NCBI GenBank assembly: GCA_024195265.1
Contig: JAJLRJ010000002.1
Coordinates: 1,691,388-1,755,387, forward strand
Origin: Dendrophyllia cribrosa
Taxonomy: Eukaryota; Cnidaria; Anthozoa; Scleractinia; Dendrophylliidae
DNA: 64,000 nucleotides
Direction: 5' to 3'
A program made the translations under genes and the position numbers. The stretch's first letter is position 1. Each line of letters opens with the position of its first letter. The notes beneath the pieces are model-generated. The model did not search any database. It saw only the letters and a program-made list of their open reading frames with translations, and was not told the DNA's origin. Below, one piece after another: positions 1 to 9,328 of the stretch.

Positions 1-1748
1 AACAAAAAATTGTTGGACGGCCATATTTGCATTCGGTGTATGCTCGAGTGATTTTGGGACCACATAATGGTCAACAAACATGAGGTTACTACATATTGAT
101 GCAAAAACACAAAGGATCACAAAGGGGTTAGTTATAGGGCTCAAGCTGTTGACTATGTTGTTGCTAATAACAGATAGCTAAAACTATGGGCAGCAACTTG
201 AATGGCAGGTCACAGTTATTTTGTCATCTTCTAAAAAAGCACTTAAAACTTTTCATTTTCATTTATTTATTTCTCCAAACTTTAGCAGATGAACTTTTGA
301 GTATCATTAATAATTAACGATTTAATGTGTTTAGTGTTTTATTTGTATAGTTTTCTTTTTTTCTGACGTTGTAAGCAAGCGTATTGAGTTTTTAAAATTA
401 AAATTTAAAAAAAAATAGCAGGATACCACACACTTGGTAAAAAGTCTTTGGATTTTATATTGCCATAACACAAAACCACAGTCGTAATAATTTATTGTTC
501 AGTAGATTAATTTTTACCCTGCAAAAACCATCTACACTAAATTATCCACCGGCGTCCAGGATACTCACAGCTTTTATCCATCCCTACTCACTGCATATTT
601 TTGGCATGCGTGGATCAGCAGGGATCAGTCACAACATTTTGAGCGCGAGCAGAACACACAGGTTATCTTATCATACAATTACTATATCTAACTGTAATTT
701 TACGACAATTACAAAGAACATTAGGAGGTTATGTTCCCCTTACCTTTTAAATACCAAAGAACAACCATCGATCACTTCTACGAAAAATCGCTGAGGAAGT
801 GTAAAGAAACTCTACCCGGGTTGGTGGTCGCGGCAATCATGTGAGATTCAGGTGTTGCCGGTATTGCCTCGGTTCGATGTAAACACAGCTGTGTGACCTA
901 GCCATGACAATCGTCACGAAATCACCATACGTCACGTACTTCCTCTCCGACACAGTCGACCGTATTTTGTTTAGAAACTGTCTGTCTAGTGCTTTTAAAT
1001 TAATAAATAGTGGATGGTATGAGATTTCCACGGACTTTGGAAGTTGGAATTGTTGCAAATAATGTGAGGAGGCATATGTTTCGGGCGTCACAAACAAAGA
1101 TTTTGATTGTTACAAAGAAAATCGGAAATTAGGATACTGGTAACGCATGCTTGTCACATGAAGGTCACAAGGTAACGATCTCGAAGCCTTGAAAGAAACA
1201 TACTGAAGAAATATAATGCAAGTGAAGCGCTTGATAAAATCGGAATTTGAAACCACAAAACGTATCGTTTCTGACATTTAGGAGAAAGGTTTGCGCAGCG
1301 TAGTATAGTTTAGTATTAAGTCTGGTCAGGAGCCTATTTATATAGGCTCCTGGTCTGGTGTCAAACGCTATTATCTGGCAACAATTTGATATGACATTTT
1401 ATTGTTCACATAATTTGTTGTTTCCATGGCAACAAGATTTTGACAGCCATGTTTTTTAAAGTTACATTTTTTTACCTTTTAATGAAAAAATAATTGTTGT
1501 TATAACTTTTGCCATTTTACGCCACTTAGCGTTTCTTTATTTGTTTTGATACTTTTTAGTCGATTTGGACGGGTTAATGCGATTGTGGAGCAGGGTGGCG
1601 GCTGTTTGGAACTAATTACGTAATTGCAACGCCATATGACGTCATCGTCCCTTTTTGCGGGCCGCCGTACACCCTTAGTTTCATTGTCATAGTCAGAGTT
1701 TTAATGCTCTTGAAGTTGTGTCATAGAAAGTCGATTTAGACGGTTTCT

Positions 1749-1791
<43 letters not shown>

Positions 1792-1833
1792 ACAGACTTT
1801 TACAATGGCGAGCCGAAGGCTCGCCATTGTAAA

Positions 1834-1867
<34 letters not shown>

Positions 1868-2415
1868 ACTTATGAAATGAAACAATGAGAAGAGATCTGT
1901 ATGAAAAGTTAATGAATACTAATTAGCTGAGCAGGTATCAAAAGTTAATTCTACTGTTTAATAATTCATCAACTTAGTTGATTTGTATTAGGGTTTACAG
2001 AGGTGTACATGTGACTCAAATACCACCTATTGATTTGTCATAACTGTTATGAATTATTAATGAATTTTATAAGAGTTTTTAAAAAGTATCGGAAATCCAA
2101 GATGTCGGATCTAAAATGGCGGCTGTGCAGAAATAATTACGTAATTCACGCGTCATATGACGTCATCGTCCTATTGCAAAGGAAACAGTTTAAGACTTAC
2201 CATTTACCCTGTGGGTTTCACTGTCATAGCCTTAATGCTTTTGAAGTTATACAATGTGCCCCCAGGCTCAGGAACTTAAACTTAAATTAAGCTCCGTATT
2301 TAAAAATACCGTCCATCTCATACGCCAAGCAAGTTTGAATTGAGGATCCGGAGCTTTTTACAATATCACAAAGTACATATTAAGCTTACACAGCTACAAG
2401 GCAACACACTGCATG
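1..2415. other. left flank, no gene; dispersed repeats
   Basis: No coding frame with protein-like composition is visible. The stretch 870-1320 is a diverged copy of 38830-39245. The stretch 1580-1740 is a diverged copy of 2110-2290; both carry a TAATTACGTAATT block followed by CATATGACGTCATCGTCC. The stretch around 550-610 resembles 29650-29705. The region is therefore mostly old mobile DNA in which the Polinton later landed. Confidence 0.6.
1757..1865. repeat. foldback/MITE-like palindrome
   Basis: Nested inverted repeats are visible: GATAAAATAT at 1757 pairs with ATATTTTATC ending at 1865. Inside, GATCTGTATGGGCGTTTACA pairs with its reverse complement ending at 1847, and GGCGAGCC/GGCTCGCC sits around a GAA tip. 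It interrupts a duplicated non-coding block, as expected for a small non-autonomous inverted-repeat element. Confidence 0.65.
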
Positions 2416-2421
2416 AAGGTG
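2416..2421. repeat. left target-site duplication AAGGTG
   Basis: The six bases immediately outside the left Polinton end (AAGGTG) are repeated exactly at 22011-22016. A 6-bp duplication is the standard signature of Maverick/Polinton integrase. Confidence 0.93.
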
Positions 2422-2754
2422 AGTAGATAGGATATCACGGCAGACAGTGCATCCGAAGGCCCCCCTGTATAGTTTTAACGTAAAAATACTCTTTTCGTTA
2501 ATTTTAGCACATAACTTATTATATTCTTCGAATTGATCAGTTATGCCAAAGCCACCACAACTCAATAAAATATTTTTAAATCTTGTTTGTCATTTTTTCT
2601 AAAAATCCCTCAACATCTTGAAATGTCAACTCTCTGTTTAAATTTACCAGAAAATATTTCAATGATTGTAAAAGTGCCATTTGATATTCCTGTCAAATAA
2701 AGCATATTCTAATTATCCTGAAATTCACATAAGATAGAAATACGTTCCCACTAT

Positions 2755-2800
2755 GGGGGGCCCTTCGAGATCCACTGTCTGCCGTGATATCCTATCTACT
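2755..2800 (-). repeat. internal inverted copy of the Polinton terminus
   Basis: The first 28 bases of the element (from 2422) recur here in inverse orientation, followed by a similar C-rich block. The right TIR has the same arrangement (21631-21676), so the end sequence is present four times in the element and each TIR begins with a module of about 379 bp that has its own inverted ends. Confidence 0.85.
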
Positions 2801-3218
2801 GTTTCCAGAAATTCTTTGGAGAAATATTCTGTTGAAAATTCAGTTGACAAAAACTTTCTCCAGAATTTTCATTTTCTGCAGAATATTTTCTCCAGAAATT
2901 CAGTTGACAAAATATTTTCTCCAGAAATGAAAAATCTGGAGAAATATTCTGCTGAAATTTAGTTGACAAAATATTTTCTCCAGAAATGAAAAAAAAAATC
3001 TGGAGAAAAAACTTTCTCCAGATTTCAGATTTCTAGTTGACAAAAAAACTTTCTCCAGAAAAAAAAAATCTGGAGAAAAAACTTTCTCCAGAAAAAAAAA
3101 ATCTGGAGAAAAAACTTTCTCCAGATTTCAGATTTCTAGTTGACAAAAAACTTTCTCCAGAAAAAAAAATCTGGAGAAAAAACTTTCTCCAGATTTCTAG
3201 TTGATAAAAAACTTTCTC

Positions 3219-3350
3219 CAGTTTACAATTAGGGAGGTTACATATTTGGTTTTTCAAATTTTTAAAAATAAAAAAAAGTTTTTTTATTTTCAGATTTTTT
3301 TTTTATTTTTAAAAATTTGAAAAACCAAATATGTAACCTCCCTAATTGTA
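3219..3350. repeat. long hairpin, copy 1 (in left TIR)
   Basis: TTTACAATTAGGGAGGTTAC and its reverse complement flank an A/T-rich centre, giving arms of about 50 bases. The same hairpin occurs at 4639-4769 and 21081-21210. Confidence 0.8.
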
Positions 3351-3678
3351 AATTTTTAATTTCTAGATTTCAGGAGAAATATTCTGCTGAAAATGAAAAA
3401 ATCTGGAGAAATATTTTCATTTTCTGCAGAATATTTTCTCCAGAAATTTCTAGTTGACAAAAAAACTTTCTCCAGAAAAAAAAATCTGGAGAGAAAAAAC
3501 TTTCTCCAGAAAAAAAAATCTGGAGAAAAAACTTTCTCCAGAAAAAAAAAAATCTGGAGAAAAAACTTTCTCCAGAAAAAAAAATCTGGAGAAATATTCT
3601 GCTGAAAATATAGTTGACAGAAAGTTTTATTTTGTTTACAAAAAAGTTTTTTTTGTAAACTTTTTTTCTCCTGTTAAA

Positions 3679-4620
3679 ATGTGGAATCTGATTGACATGA
3701 AAACTGGAGAAACAGTGACATCAGAGAAATCGATTTCTGCTCTCTCTCCTCATATGGAATTAACCAGACAATATTTATGTCGAGAGATAAAAAAAGGACG
3801 AAATGAATTTAGCTTGAAGGATGGACGACAACTGAAAGTAGTGGAAGATGATATTCTTCCTGAACCAAAGATCAGATCAAAACCAAAGCCAAAAACAAGG
3901 CCTCAAAAGATGGGGAGTATTGCACTTCCTAGTTATTCTCCAGGGAGATTAATGAATATACAGTATATTCCAGGAAGGAAGATGACTCCTTGGCCTCAAG
4001 AAAACTGGGATGTTGTCATTGAGAAGCTAAAAGAGTTTATGAAAACAGAACCATCTCCATTTCCATTTCCAAAACATCTTCCTTTTGTGGAGACTGAATC
4101 GGTTGACACTCAGGAGATTAAATCAGTTGACACTCAGGAGATTGAATCAGTTGACACTCAGGAGATTAAATTAGTTGACACTCAGGAGATTAAATCAGTT
4201 GACACTCCTGAGATTAAATTAGTTGACACTCAGGAGATTGAAACTGAAGAAGATGTAAAATATGGACAAATTCAACCAAAAGATGATCATTCTTCTTTTA
4301 CAGCACACATCAGCAATAAAATGGATGAAATTTTCAAAGATTTCATTCCCGGATCTCCATGGGAAGATGTACGAATAAGAAAAGAAGATAAGGTTGTGTT
4401 ATGTAATATGCATACAGGCCACTGGTTTATTATAAAAGATTATTGGACTGCTGAACAAAAATTTCAACAGTTTGGCTATAATATTTATCCTAATCAGGAT
4501 GAATTTTATGAAAATAAACAAGGAGAATGGATTATTTATCCAGGAAAAATATTTTCATTGTCATCTTATGTGGAAACTGACATGTGGACACGAAAAATAT
4601 ATCAGAAGAAGAAAAAATGA
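3679..4620 (+). CDS. unknown Polinton protein with SVDTQEIK repeats (313 aa)
   Basis: I do not recognise this protein. The start is set at the ATG at 3679, which has the TTAAAATG context shared by most genes of the element; the frame is open further upstream only because it reads through TIR repeats. The N-terminal ~60 residues begin MWNLIDMKTGE and look like a small globular domain. A Lys/Pro-rich linker follows, and around residues 140-190 there are six imperfect copies of the octapeptide (S/L)VDT(Q/P)EI(K/E). A C-terminal ~110-residue domain is rich in Trp/Tyr and the end is very basic (QKKKK). It is the first gene inside the left TIR and converges with PolB. Repeat-number variation between element copies would be expected. 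Confidence 0.7.
   Translation: MWNLIDMKTGETVTSEKSISALSPHMELTRQYLCREIKKGRNEFSLKDGRQLKVVEDDILPEPKIRSKPKPKTRPQKMGSIALPSYSPGRLMNIQYIPGRKMTPWPQENWDVVIEKLKEFMKTEPSPFPFPKHLPFVETESVDTQEIKSVDTQEIESVDTQEIKLVDTQEIKSVDTPEIKLVDTQEIETEEDVKYGQIQPKDDHSSFTAHISNKMDEIFKDFIPGSPWEDVRIRKEDKVVLCNMHTGHWFIIKDYWTAEQKFQQFGYNIYPNQDEFYENKQGEWIIYPGKIFSLSSYVETDMWTRKIYQKKKK
4110..4240 (+). repeat. 24-bp coding minisatellite (six units)
   Basis: An in-frame tandem repeat encodes the octapeptide series inside the 313-aa protein. Units differ by single substitutions (Ser/Leu at position 1, Pro/Gln at position 5, Lys/Glu at position 8). Confidence 0.8.
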
Positions 4621-4638
4621 GCAGAAAGTTTTCTCTAG

Positions 4639-4769
4639 TTTACAATTAGGGAGGTTACATATTTGGTTTTTCAAAATTTAAAAAATAAAAAAAGTTTTTT
4701 TATTTTCAGATTTTTTTTTATTTTTAAAAATTTGAAAAACCAAATATGTAACCTCCCTAATTGTAAACT
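4639..4769. terminator. hairpin between convergent genes (candidate bidirectional terminator)
   Basis: This is a near-perfect inverted repeat with arms starting TTTACAATTAGGGAGG. It sits between the stop of the 313-aa gene (4620) and the stop of PolB (4799). It is the same hairpin found inside both TIRs, including the downstream TTTTAATTTCTAGATTTCAG, so it probably reached this spot by copying from the TIR. The termination role is inferred from its position. Confidence 0.5.
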
Positions 4770-4798
4770 TTTAATTTCTAGATTTCAGGTTGATAAAA

Positions 4799-7700
4799 TC
4801 ATCTCAATCTCCAATGTCCTCTCGCAAATGTATCTATGCCGTTTTTCAAAATCACTCTCTTATCGTCATTGGCAGACAGTGCAATTTTCTCCATTCTTTC
4901 TGTAAAAAGATGATGTTCTCTGCTGCGAATGACATTCTGCTTCCTGAGTAATTTTCCTTCCCCATTCAAGCATCTCATAAAATTATCAAATCGCAGCTGG
5001 TTTCTCACGCATTTCTTTACGCCTTTTGCTTTCTTTTCTTCTTTTCCTTCATCCAACAGGAAAGCATAAAGTTTTGGTCTCAACGCCACAAATTCTGTTA
5101 AGATTTTTCCAGCACACTCATCTTTCATCAGCCCAATCTTTTTCTTGTTTTCTTTCACGATAGGCAGTCCATTCAATACTGCAGGATGATCTTTGGAAAA
5201 GTCGTTAGTATCAAACCATTCCACAACATCGTCTGCAATATCTGCATAGAAATCTTCTGTCCCAATCTCATAAACAAGTGAATCTGTGTCCGTGTAAAGA
5301 ACTTTCAAATCTTTCCATTTTTCTTTTGCGTAGCCATAATGAAAGTTGAACATCAGAGTTTTGGAGAGATCAAGGATTGACATCCCCACATAAACTGGTT
5401 TGTTCATGCAGATCTGCGTCTTTCTCATCTTTATTCCAATCAGAAACTCATCGAAAATCTGCAGATCAGCAAAGTTTGGCTTGTTGATCAGTTTTTCTGC
5501 TCGTTCAACATCTTTAACTAGTTCAATGGAAACACGTTTCCTTACGTTCTCCATGGTCTTCCCAAACACTGAGTTGTTCATCAGCTTGAAGAAATCTTTT
5601 TCAAATGCATTTTTTGCGTTCATTCTCAGTTTTGTGTTTGTCTCAATATATGTTTGCATGAAGGGAGCTTCCTGGAATGAGATTCCTCTCCAAATCTTTT
5701 TCAACTTCATCCCCAGGGAAAGAAAGAGTTTCAGATTTTCTCCGTGCAGAACCATTCTTTCTTTATCTTCTAGATTTTGAGTTAGTTTTAACACTCCATC
5801 CAACTTGAGACTTTCTGGGGCAAGCGGAAAATCATTATGTGCATCATGCAGTTCTTCTGGATATTCCAGATCTACTTCCAAGATGCATCCAACGCCTTCT
5901 CCATCAACAAATGCCTTCCATTTTGACGGATCATCCATCCAGCAAAAATTTCCAACTGGAAGAGGCTTTGACATTGCCCAGCCATAAAGATTATTTGCGT
6001 CCAGATAAACCAGAAACTTTGTAGGCTGTGTTTCGTTAAACTCTTTCATGAACTTATTATTTGCTTTTGCATGACGCTTAAATGCATTTGCGTTACCTCC
6101 TCTCATCCCTCGTTCAACCATCAGCAGCATATCTACGTCATTCAGAAGCTGCAAAGAAACTTTTGTCATTTTTAGCATTGCGTTCCATGCCATCCCTGGG
6201 GTAGTGAAAAACTGAGCAGGATCCAATCCATAGTTTTCTTCGCAAAGTTTTCTGAAGTTTTCAACAACATCAGCCAGCAGCAGCACATCTGTTTTCAGAT
6301 AGAGATCGTGGAACTCTCCCATGTTTTTCATCTGCCATTTCTGCCAGACATATTTTGCGTGCTCAAAATCTTTTTCTTCAATCCCCGAGTCATTCAAGCT
6401 GGAGAAAAACGCTTCTCTCTTTGGAAGTGGCTCTGAAAATTTTTTGAATGAATCCATGAACTCATAGGGATAAACTCCTTTTCGCGTCATCAAATCAAAC
6501 TTTTCTTCCTGGAAAAATCTAGCAGTTTCTTTCAGATCTGTCTTGGGAAGATTACCAGCTAGATTTCCCAGAGAAGATGCCATGAATTTAAAAGAATCCA
6601 AGAATCGGATTTCATGTTTCACAATGACTTCTTTTCCATCCTGAATTTTCTCTCTTTTCAGCTCAAACTTCAGGGAGAAAGAAATATATTTTTCTTCGTT
6701 GTTGGGGATGCATTGAATCTCCAGAATTTCATCCAGTAAACCCAGAGCTCGCACAAAAAGATGTGAGTCATAGTTCGCTAGATTATGAAAAAACACTGGA
6801 GTAAATTTTGGTCTCTGAAACATTCTGTTGCAAGAGCGATGTGCAGCTCCTCTGAATTTTCCAGTGAAATGGCAGTGATCTCGCACTTTCATCTTTTCTC
6901 CCTCTCTCTCAAATTCATCCTGACACAACCAGCACCACGATGTTTGATTGTAACTTCTCCATTCGTCTGGAGTGAGTGGATCCATGGGTTTTGATTTTAG
7001 TTTCAGTTGAGCAGTTTTTACTTCCTCAATGAGTTTTCTCAAAAATTCTTTTGGAAGCTCAGCTGATTCTTTTTCATCTCCTGCTCGTTTCAAAACAGGT
7101 TTCATTTCCAGAAAAGGAGAGACAAGATGAAAAGCAAATCCACATGGGAGATGTTCTGTCATTTTCTGCGTTTGTTTCATCTTTCCTGGATCTTCCACGG
7201 GCTTTAAAATCGACTCAAAATCAGCGTAGCCGACAACAGGAACATGAATCATCTTTGAGAAGCCATGGAAAGAACATGTTTTTCCTTCCGGCATAACAAC
7301 ATTTGTTGCTTCAAATTCCCTACAGTTTATCTTGTGTTTTGCTAGACTTTCTTCTCTGGGAAATGAATTGAGACATCTTTTGCAGAAAAATCTTTTTCGT
7401 TTTGTTTTTGAAACTTGTGATGCAGCCAATCGAGAAAAGTTTTTAATGATACAGAAATGAGTTTTGAAATCTTTTTTGAGCAGCAGCAAGTCCACATGAT
7501 TTTCCTTTTCTGTTTCCGTTACTCTCAGGGGGAAAAGATTTCTATCCCATCCAAATACATTGATTGAAATGCTGTTTCTTTTCTCAAACTTTCTGATATC
7601 TTCCAGAGTTGTTGGAAAAGAAATTCCGATCCAATCAAACTCTTCAGCTTGTTTTCTCAGGAGAGGTGTAATCCTTTCTGGATTTTGTGCCACCCAGTTC

Positions 7701-8461
7701 ATTGCTCTTGTCATGCACCATTTGAAACACATTTCATCTTTGTTTTTCATGTTAATCACAGCGTTTTTGTTTGCTATCTCCTTTGGAAGTGGAATCCATG
7801 AAGATCCTCTCAGTGGTCTCCATCGGATAAGATGCAGCTCAAGTCTGATAACTCGCTCAAATACCCAGTTAGATCCTCTTTGGTTAAAGTTTTCCAAGTT
7901 TATCAGCATTTCTGCTCTCATTTGATCAAACAACTCTCCTGCGTCATTTCCTTCCAGATTTCTTTTCATTCGGGAGTGAGAGAAAGGCGTTTCTTCAATC
8001 ATGCTGTCGTCACTCAAGTCGGGTTTTACCAGCAAAGAGACCAACACGCACTTCACTTTTGTCTGCCGATTTTGTCTTATCAGCTCAACGACTTCATTTC
8101 TAGCTCTCCGGAGAAAATCTTGTGGAGTTGGGGAGTCATCTCCTTGAATGATCAGCTGTCTGGTAAATCCTCTCAGAGCAGATCTTCCTTCTTCCACATT
8201 CAGTCTTTGTTCCCGCAGCGCAGCAATCTGTCTTTTCAGTCGTTCAACTGCCGGAGTTGTTCTTCTCCTGATTTCTGTATCATTTACATTTTCCAGCCAA
8301 GTTGCCCAGTCTGAAGTATTTTCTGTTTGTCTTTCAATGGTTGGTGGAATTCTTCTGGGAGGAATTCTTCTTCTCTCCGGAATCAGCACGGGGGCATCAA
8401 GTTGTTCATTTTCTTCATCCAGAGGATTTTTTTCCGTCGATTTTTCCCACCTCCAGTCCAT
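4799..8461 (-). CDS. protein-primed family B DNA polymerase (PolB)
   Basis: This enzyme replicates the linear element, using a terminal protein as primer. All family B signatures are visible. Exo I is YADFES near residue 412, Exo II is HNLANYD near 560 and Exo III is YLKTD near 727. Pol A is YLDANNLYGW near 820, Pol B is KLMNNSVFGKT near 960 and Pol C is YTDTDS near 1055. Before the exonuclease is a C2H2-like finger (CKRC...HKINC, about 365), and within it an HNH/endonuclease VII-like cluster (CWLC...HCHFTG...CN, about 510-545), both usual in Polinton polymerases. At 1220 aa it has normal length and no internal stop. The ATG at 8461 lacks the element's TTTAAAATG context; that context occurs at 8565 in a different frame encoding a SAP-like segment, so the true N-terminus may be upstream with a frameshift. 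Confidence 0.95.
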   Translation of the reverse strand: MDWRWEKSTEKNPLDEENEQLDAPVLIPERRRIPPRRIPPTIERQTENTSDWATWLENVNDTEIRRRTTPAVERLKRQIAALREQRLNVEEGRSALRGFTRQLIIQGDDSPTPQDFLRRARNEVVELIRQNRQTKVKCVLVSLLVKPDLSDDSMIEETPFSHSRMKRNLEGNDAGELFDQMRAEMLINLENFNQRGSNWVFERVIRLELHLIRWRPLRGSSWIPLPKEIANKNAVINMKNKDEMCFKWCMTRAMNWVAQNPERITPLLRKQAEEFDWIGISFPTTLEDIRKFEKRNSISINVFGWDRNLFPLRVTETEKENHVDLLLLKKDFKTHFCIIKNFSRLAASQVSKTKRKRFFCKRCLNSFPREESLAKHKINCREFEATNVVMPEGKTCSFHGFSKMIHVPVVGYADFESILKPVEDPGKMKQTQKMTEHLPCGFAFHLVSPFLEMKPVLKRAGDEKESAELPKEFLRKLIEEVKTAQLKLKSKPMDPLTPDEWRSYNQTSWCWLCQDEFEREGEKMKVRDHCHFTGKFRGAAHRSCNRMFQRPKFTPVFFHNLANYDSHLFVRALGLLDEILEIQCIPNNEEKYISFSLKFELKREKIQDGKEVIVKHEIRFLDSFKFMASSLGNLAGNLPKTDLKETARFFQEEKFDLMTRKGVYPYEFMDSFKKFSEPLPKREAFFSSLNDSGIEEKDFEHAKYVWQKWQMKNMGEFHDLYLKTDVLLLADVVENFRKLCEENYGLDPAQFFTTPGMAWNAMLKMTKVSLQLLNDVDMLLMVERGMRGGNANAFKRHAKANNKFMKEFNETQPTKFLVYLDANNLYGWAMSKPLPVGNFCWMDDPSKWKAFVDGEGVGCILEVDLEYPEELHDAHNDFPLAPESLKLDGVLKLTQNLEDKERMVLHGENLKLFLSLGMKLKKIWRGISFQEAPFMQTYIETNTKLRMNAKNAFEKDFFKLMNNSVFGKTMENVRKRVSIELVKDVERAEKLINKPNFADLQIFDEFLIGIKMRKTQICMNKPVYVGMSILDLSKTLMFNFHYGYAKEKWKDLKVLYTDTDSLVYEIGTEDFYADIADDVVEWFDTNDFSKDHPAVLNGLPIVKENKKKIGLMKDECAGKILTEFVALRPKLYAFLLDEGKEEKKAKGVKKCVRNQLRFDNFMRCLNGEGKLLRKQNVIRSREHHLFTERMEKIALSANDDKRVILKNGIDTFARGHWRLR

Positions 8462-8565
8462 AAATTTTCAAAAAGAAAGTTGATCAGATCATCTTTTTTC
8501 AGTCGAGACCATCCTTTCAATCCTGTTGATCGCGCGAATGATTTCCATGCAGTCAACGTTGACAT
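8383..8565 (-). pseudogene. SAP/Rho-N-like segment, probably the frame-shifted N-terminus of PolB
   Basis: This short frame (60 aa from the ATG at 8565) overlaps the start of PolB in another frame. Its first ~35 residues contain the pattern LKGW..LKKDDLINFLFE, typical of SAP/HeH or Rho-N DNA-binding helices; downstream it becomes an implausible basic string. The ATG at 8565 has the TTTAAAATG context that marks most starts in this element, whereas PolB's own ATG at 8461 does not. The simplest reading is that PolB normally starts here and one base was gained or lost at about 8461-8480, where there is an A-rich run. A separate small overlapping gene or programmed frameshifting cannot be excluded. 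Confidence 0.6.
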
Positions 8566-8603
8566 TTTAAATGGGGTGAAAGATTTTTTTTCCATTTAAA
8601 ATG
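8563..8603. promoter_or_regulatory. divergent promoter with perfect 12-bp inverted repeat
   Basis: CATTTTAAATGG (8563-8574) and CCATTTAAAATG (8592-8603) are exact inverted copies separated by 17 bases, so the two divergent genes start at the mirrored ATGs within the repeat. The block is the start-associated motif itself in both directions, and there is almost no room for any other promoter. Confidence 0.65.
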
Positions 8604-9089
8604 ATGTTTTCAATCCAAGAGGAAGGAAAAGATAAGCAAATCTTTTTCACATTCAAAGAAGCTCAGGAACAAACTGGTCTCCCATCTAAAACTATTTTGA
8701 GAGTTTTGAAATCAGGCAACAACAAATATTTCAGAAGAGCTGACAAAAAAAACTTTTGGATTCAGGAGGAACAAGAGTCGCCATTTATCCAGATTGATGG
8801 AGAAGATTTTTTCTGCGCAGAGGAAATTCAGAAAAGATTTGGGCTGTCCAGAACAGTTTTTTTCAATCAACTCTGCAAGAAAAAAAATCATTTTCTAGAT
8901 TCAGCTGAGAAATCTCATGAAGTTACTTGGGCATCTCCCAAACTAGAAGAATTTATTGATCTGGTAAAAAAACAAGCGATGGTTGAAAAAGTTATTCAGG
9001 GTTGTTCAAAGAAAGGACTTACCAAAATGGCTTCAATTAGTGTAGCTGGAATGAGTGGCTGCGTTGAAGATGTTCAAATGAGATTTTGA
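8601..9089 (+). CDS. HTH-like DNA-binding protein (162 aa)
   Basis: The family is not recognised with certainty. Two successive segments look like related helix-turn-helix units: FTFKEAQEQTGLPSKTILRVL with a following FRRADKKNFWI (about residues 16-54), and FFCAEEIQKRFGLSRTVFFN with a following HFLDS (about 70-100). The pattern 'switch on the domain, A-x-x-x-G-L-S-x-x-x' with a short beta tail resembles MerR/NUMOD-type winged helices. It is the first gene of a rightward block and is divergent from PolB. A role as early regulator or replication-associated DNA-binding protein is inference. Confidence 0.6.
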   Translation: MMFSIQEEGKDKQIFFTFKEAQEQTGLPSKTILRVLKSGNNKYFRRADKKNFWIQEEQESPFIQIDGEDFFCAEEIQKRFGLSRTVFFNQLCKKKNHFLDSAEKSHEVTWASPKLEEFIDLVKKQAMVEKVIQGCSKKGLTKMASISVAGMSGCVEDVQMRF

Positions 9090-9112
9090 ATTTTCTATCC
9101 ATTGGATAAAAA

Positions 9113-9301
9113 ATGAAAAGAAAAAAGCTCACACAAACTGGAAATGAAACAAAGTTTCGTAAAATAGATGAAGAAATCAGATGGATGGAAGGAGTTGAAC
9201 ACGAGATCAATTTTCAGAAAGCTGTGGATATGGTCACTGGTTTTCTTCCAATGAAAACTGAAGAAGACAGAAAGTTTGTAGAAAAATGGATTTGGAAATA
9301 A
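9113..9301 (+). CDS. small basic/acidic protein of unknown function (62 aa)
   Basis: No family is recognised. The protein starts with a basic stretch (MKRKKL) and continues as a predicted amphipathic helix rich in Glu/Lys/Trp, ending EKWIWK. It starts at an A-rich AAAAAATG 23 bases after the HTH-like gene and ends just before the SSB-like gene, so it is probably cotranscribed with both. Codon use looks like its neighbours. Confidence 0.5.
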   Translation: MKRKKLTQTGNETKFRKIDEEIRWMEGVEHEINFQKAVDMVTGFLPMKTEEDRKFVEKWIWK

Positions 9302-9328
9302 AATGATTTTTTTCTCTCCACCAAGAAA

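Larger units (their letters stand above)
2422..3565 (+). repeat. left terminal inverted repeat of the Polinton
   Basis: It matches the reverse complement of 20867-22010 over its whole length with only small indels, for example one G in the C-run near 2466. It contains the outer end, an inverted copy of that end (2755-2800), a long array of short CTTTCTCCAG/CTGGAGAAA hairpins with oligo-A spacers, and the 3219-3350 hairpin. Similarity ends abruptly near 3565. Confidence 0.92.

Noticed and set aside
837..1097. Open frame sharing ISYHPLFINLKALDRQFL with one at 38713-39087
   Set aside because: Only the DNA repeat is conserved; both frames break differently and no domain is recognisable.
2753..3605. 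Short open frames in both TIRs rich in SGESF/SRKK repeats
   Set aside because: They are translations of the CTGGAGAAA hairpin array and occur identically in both TIRs in mirrored orientation.
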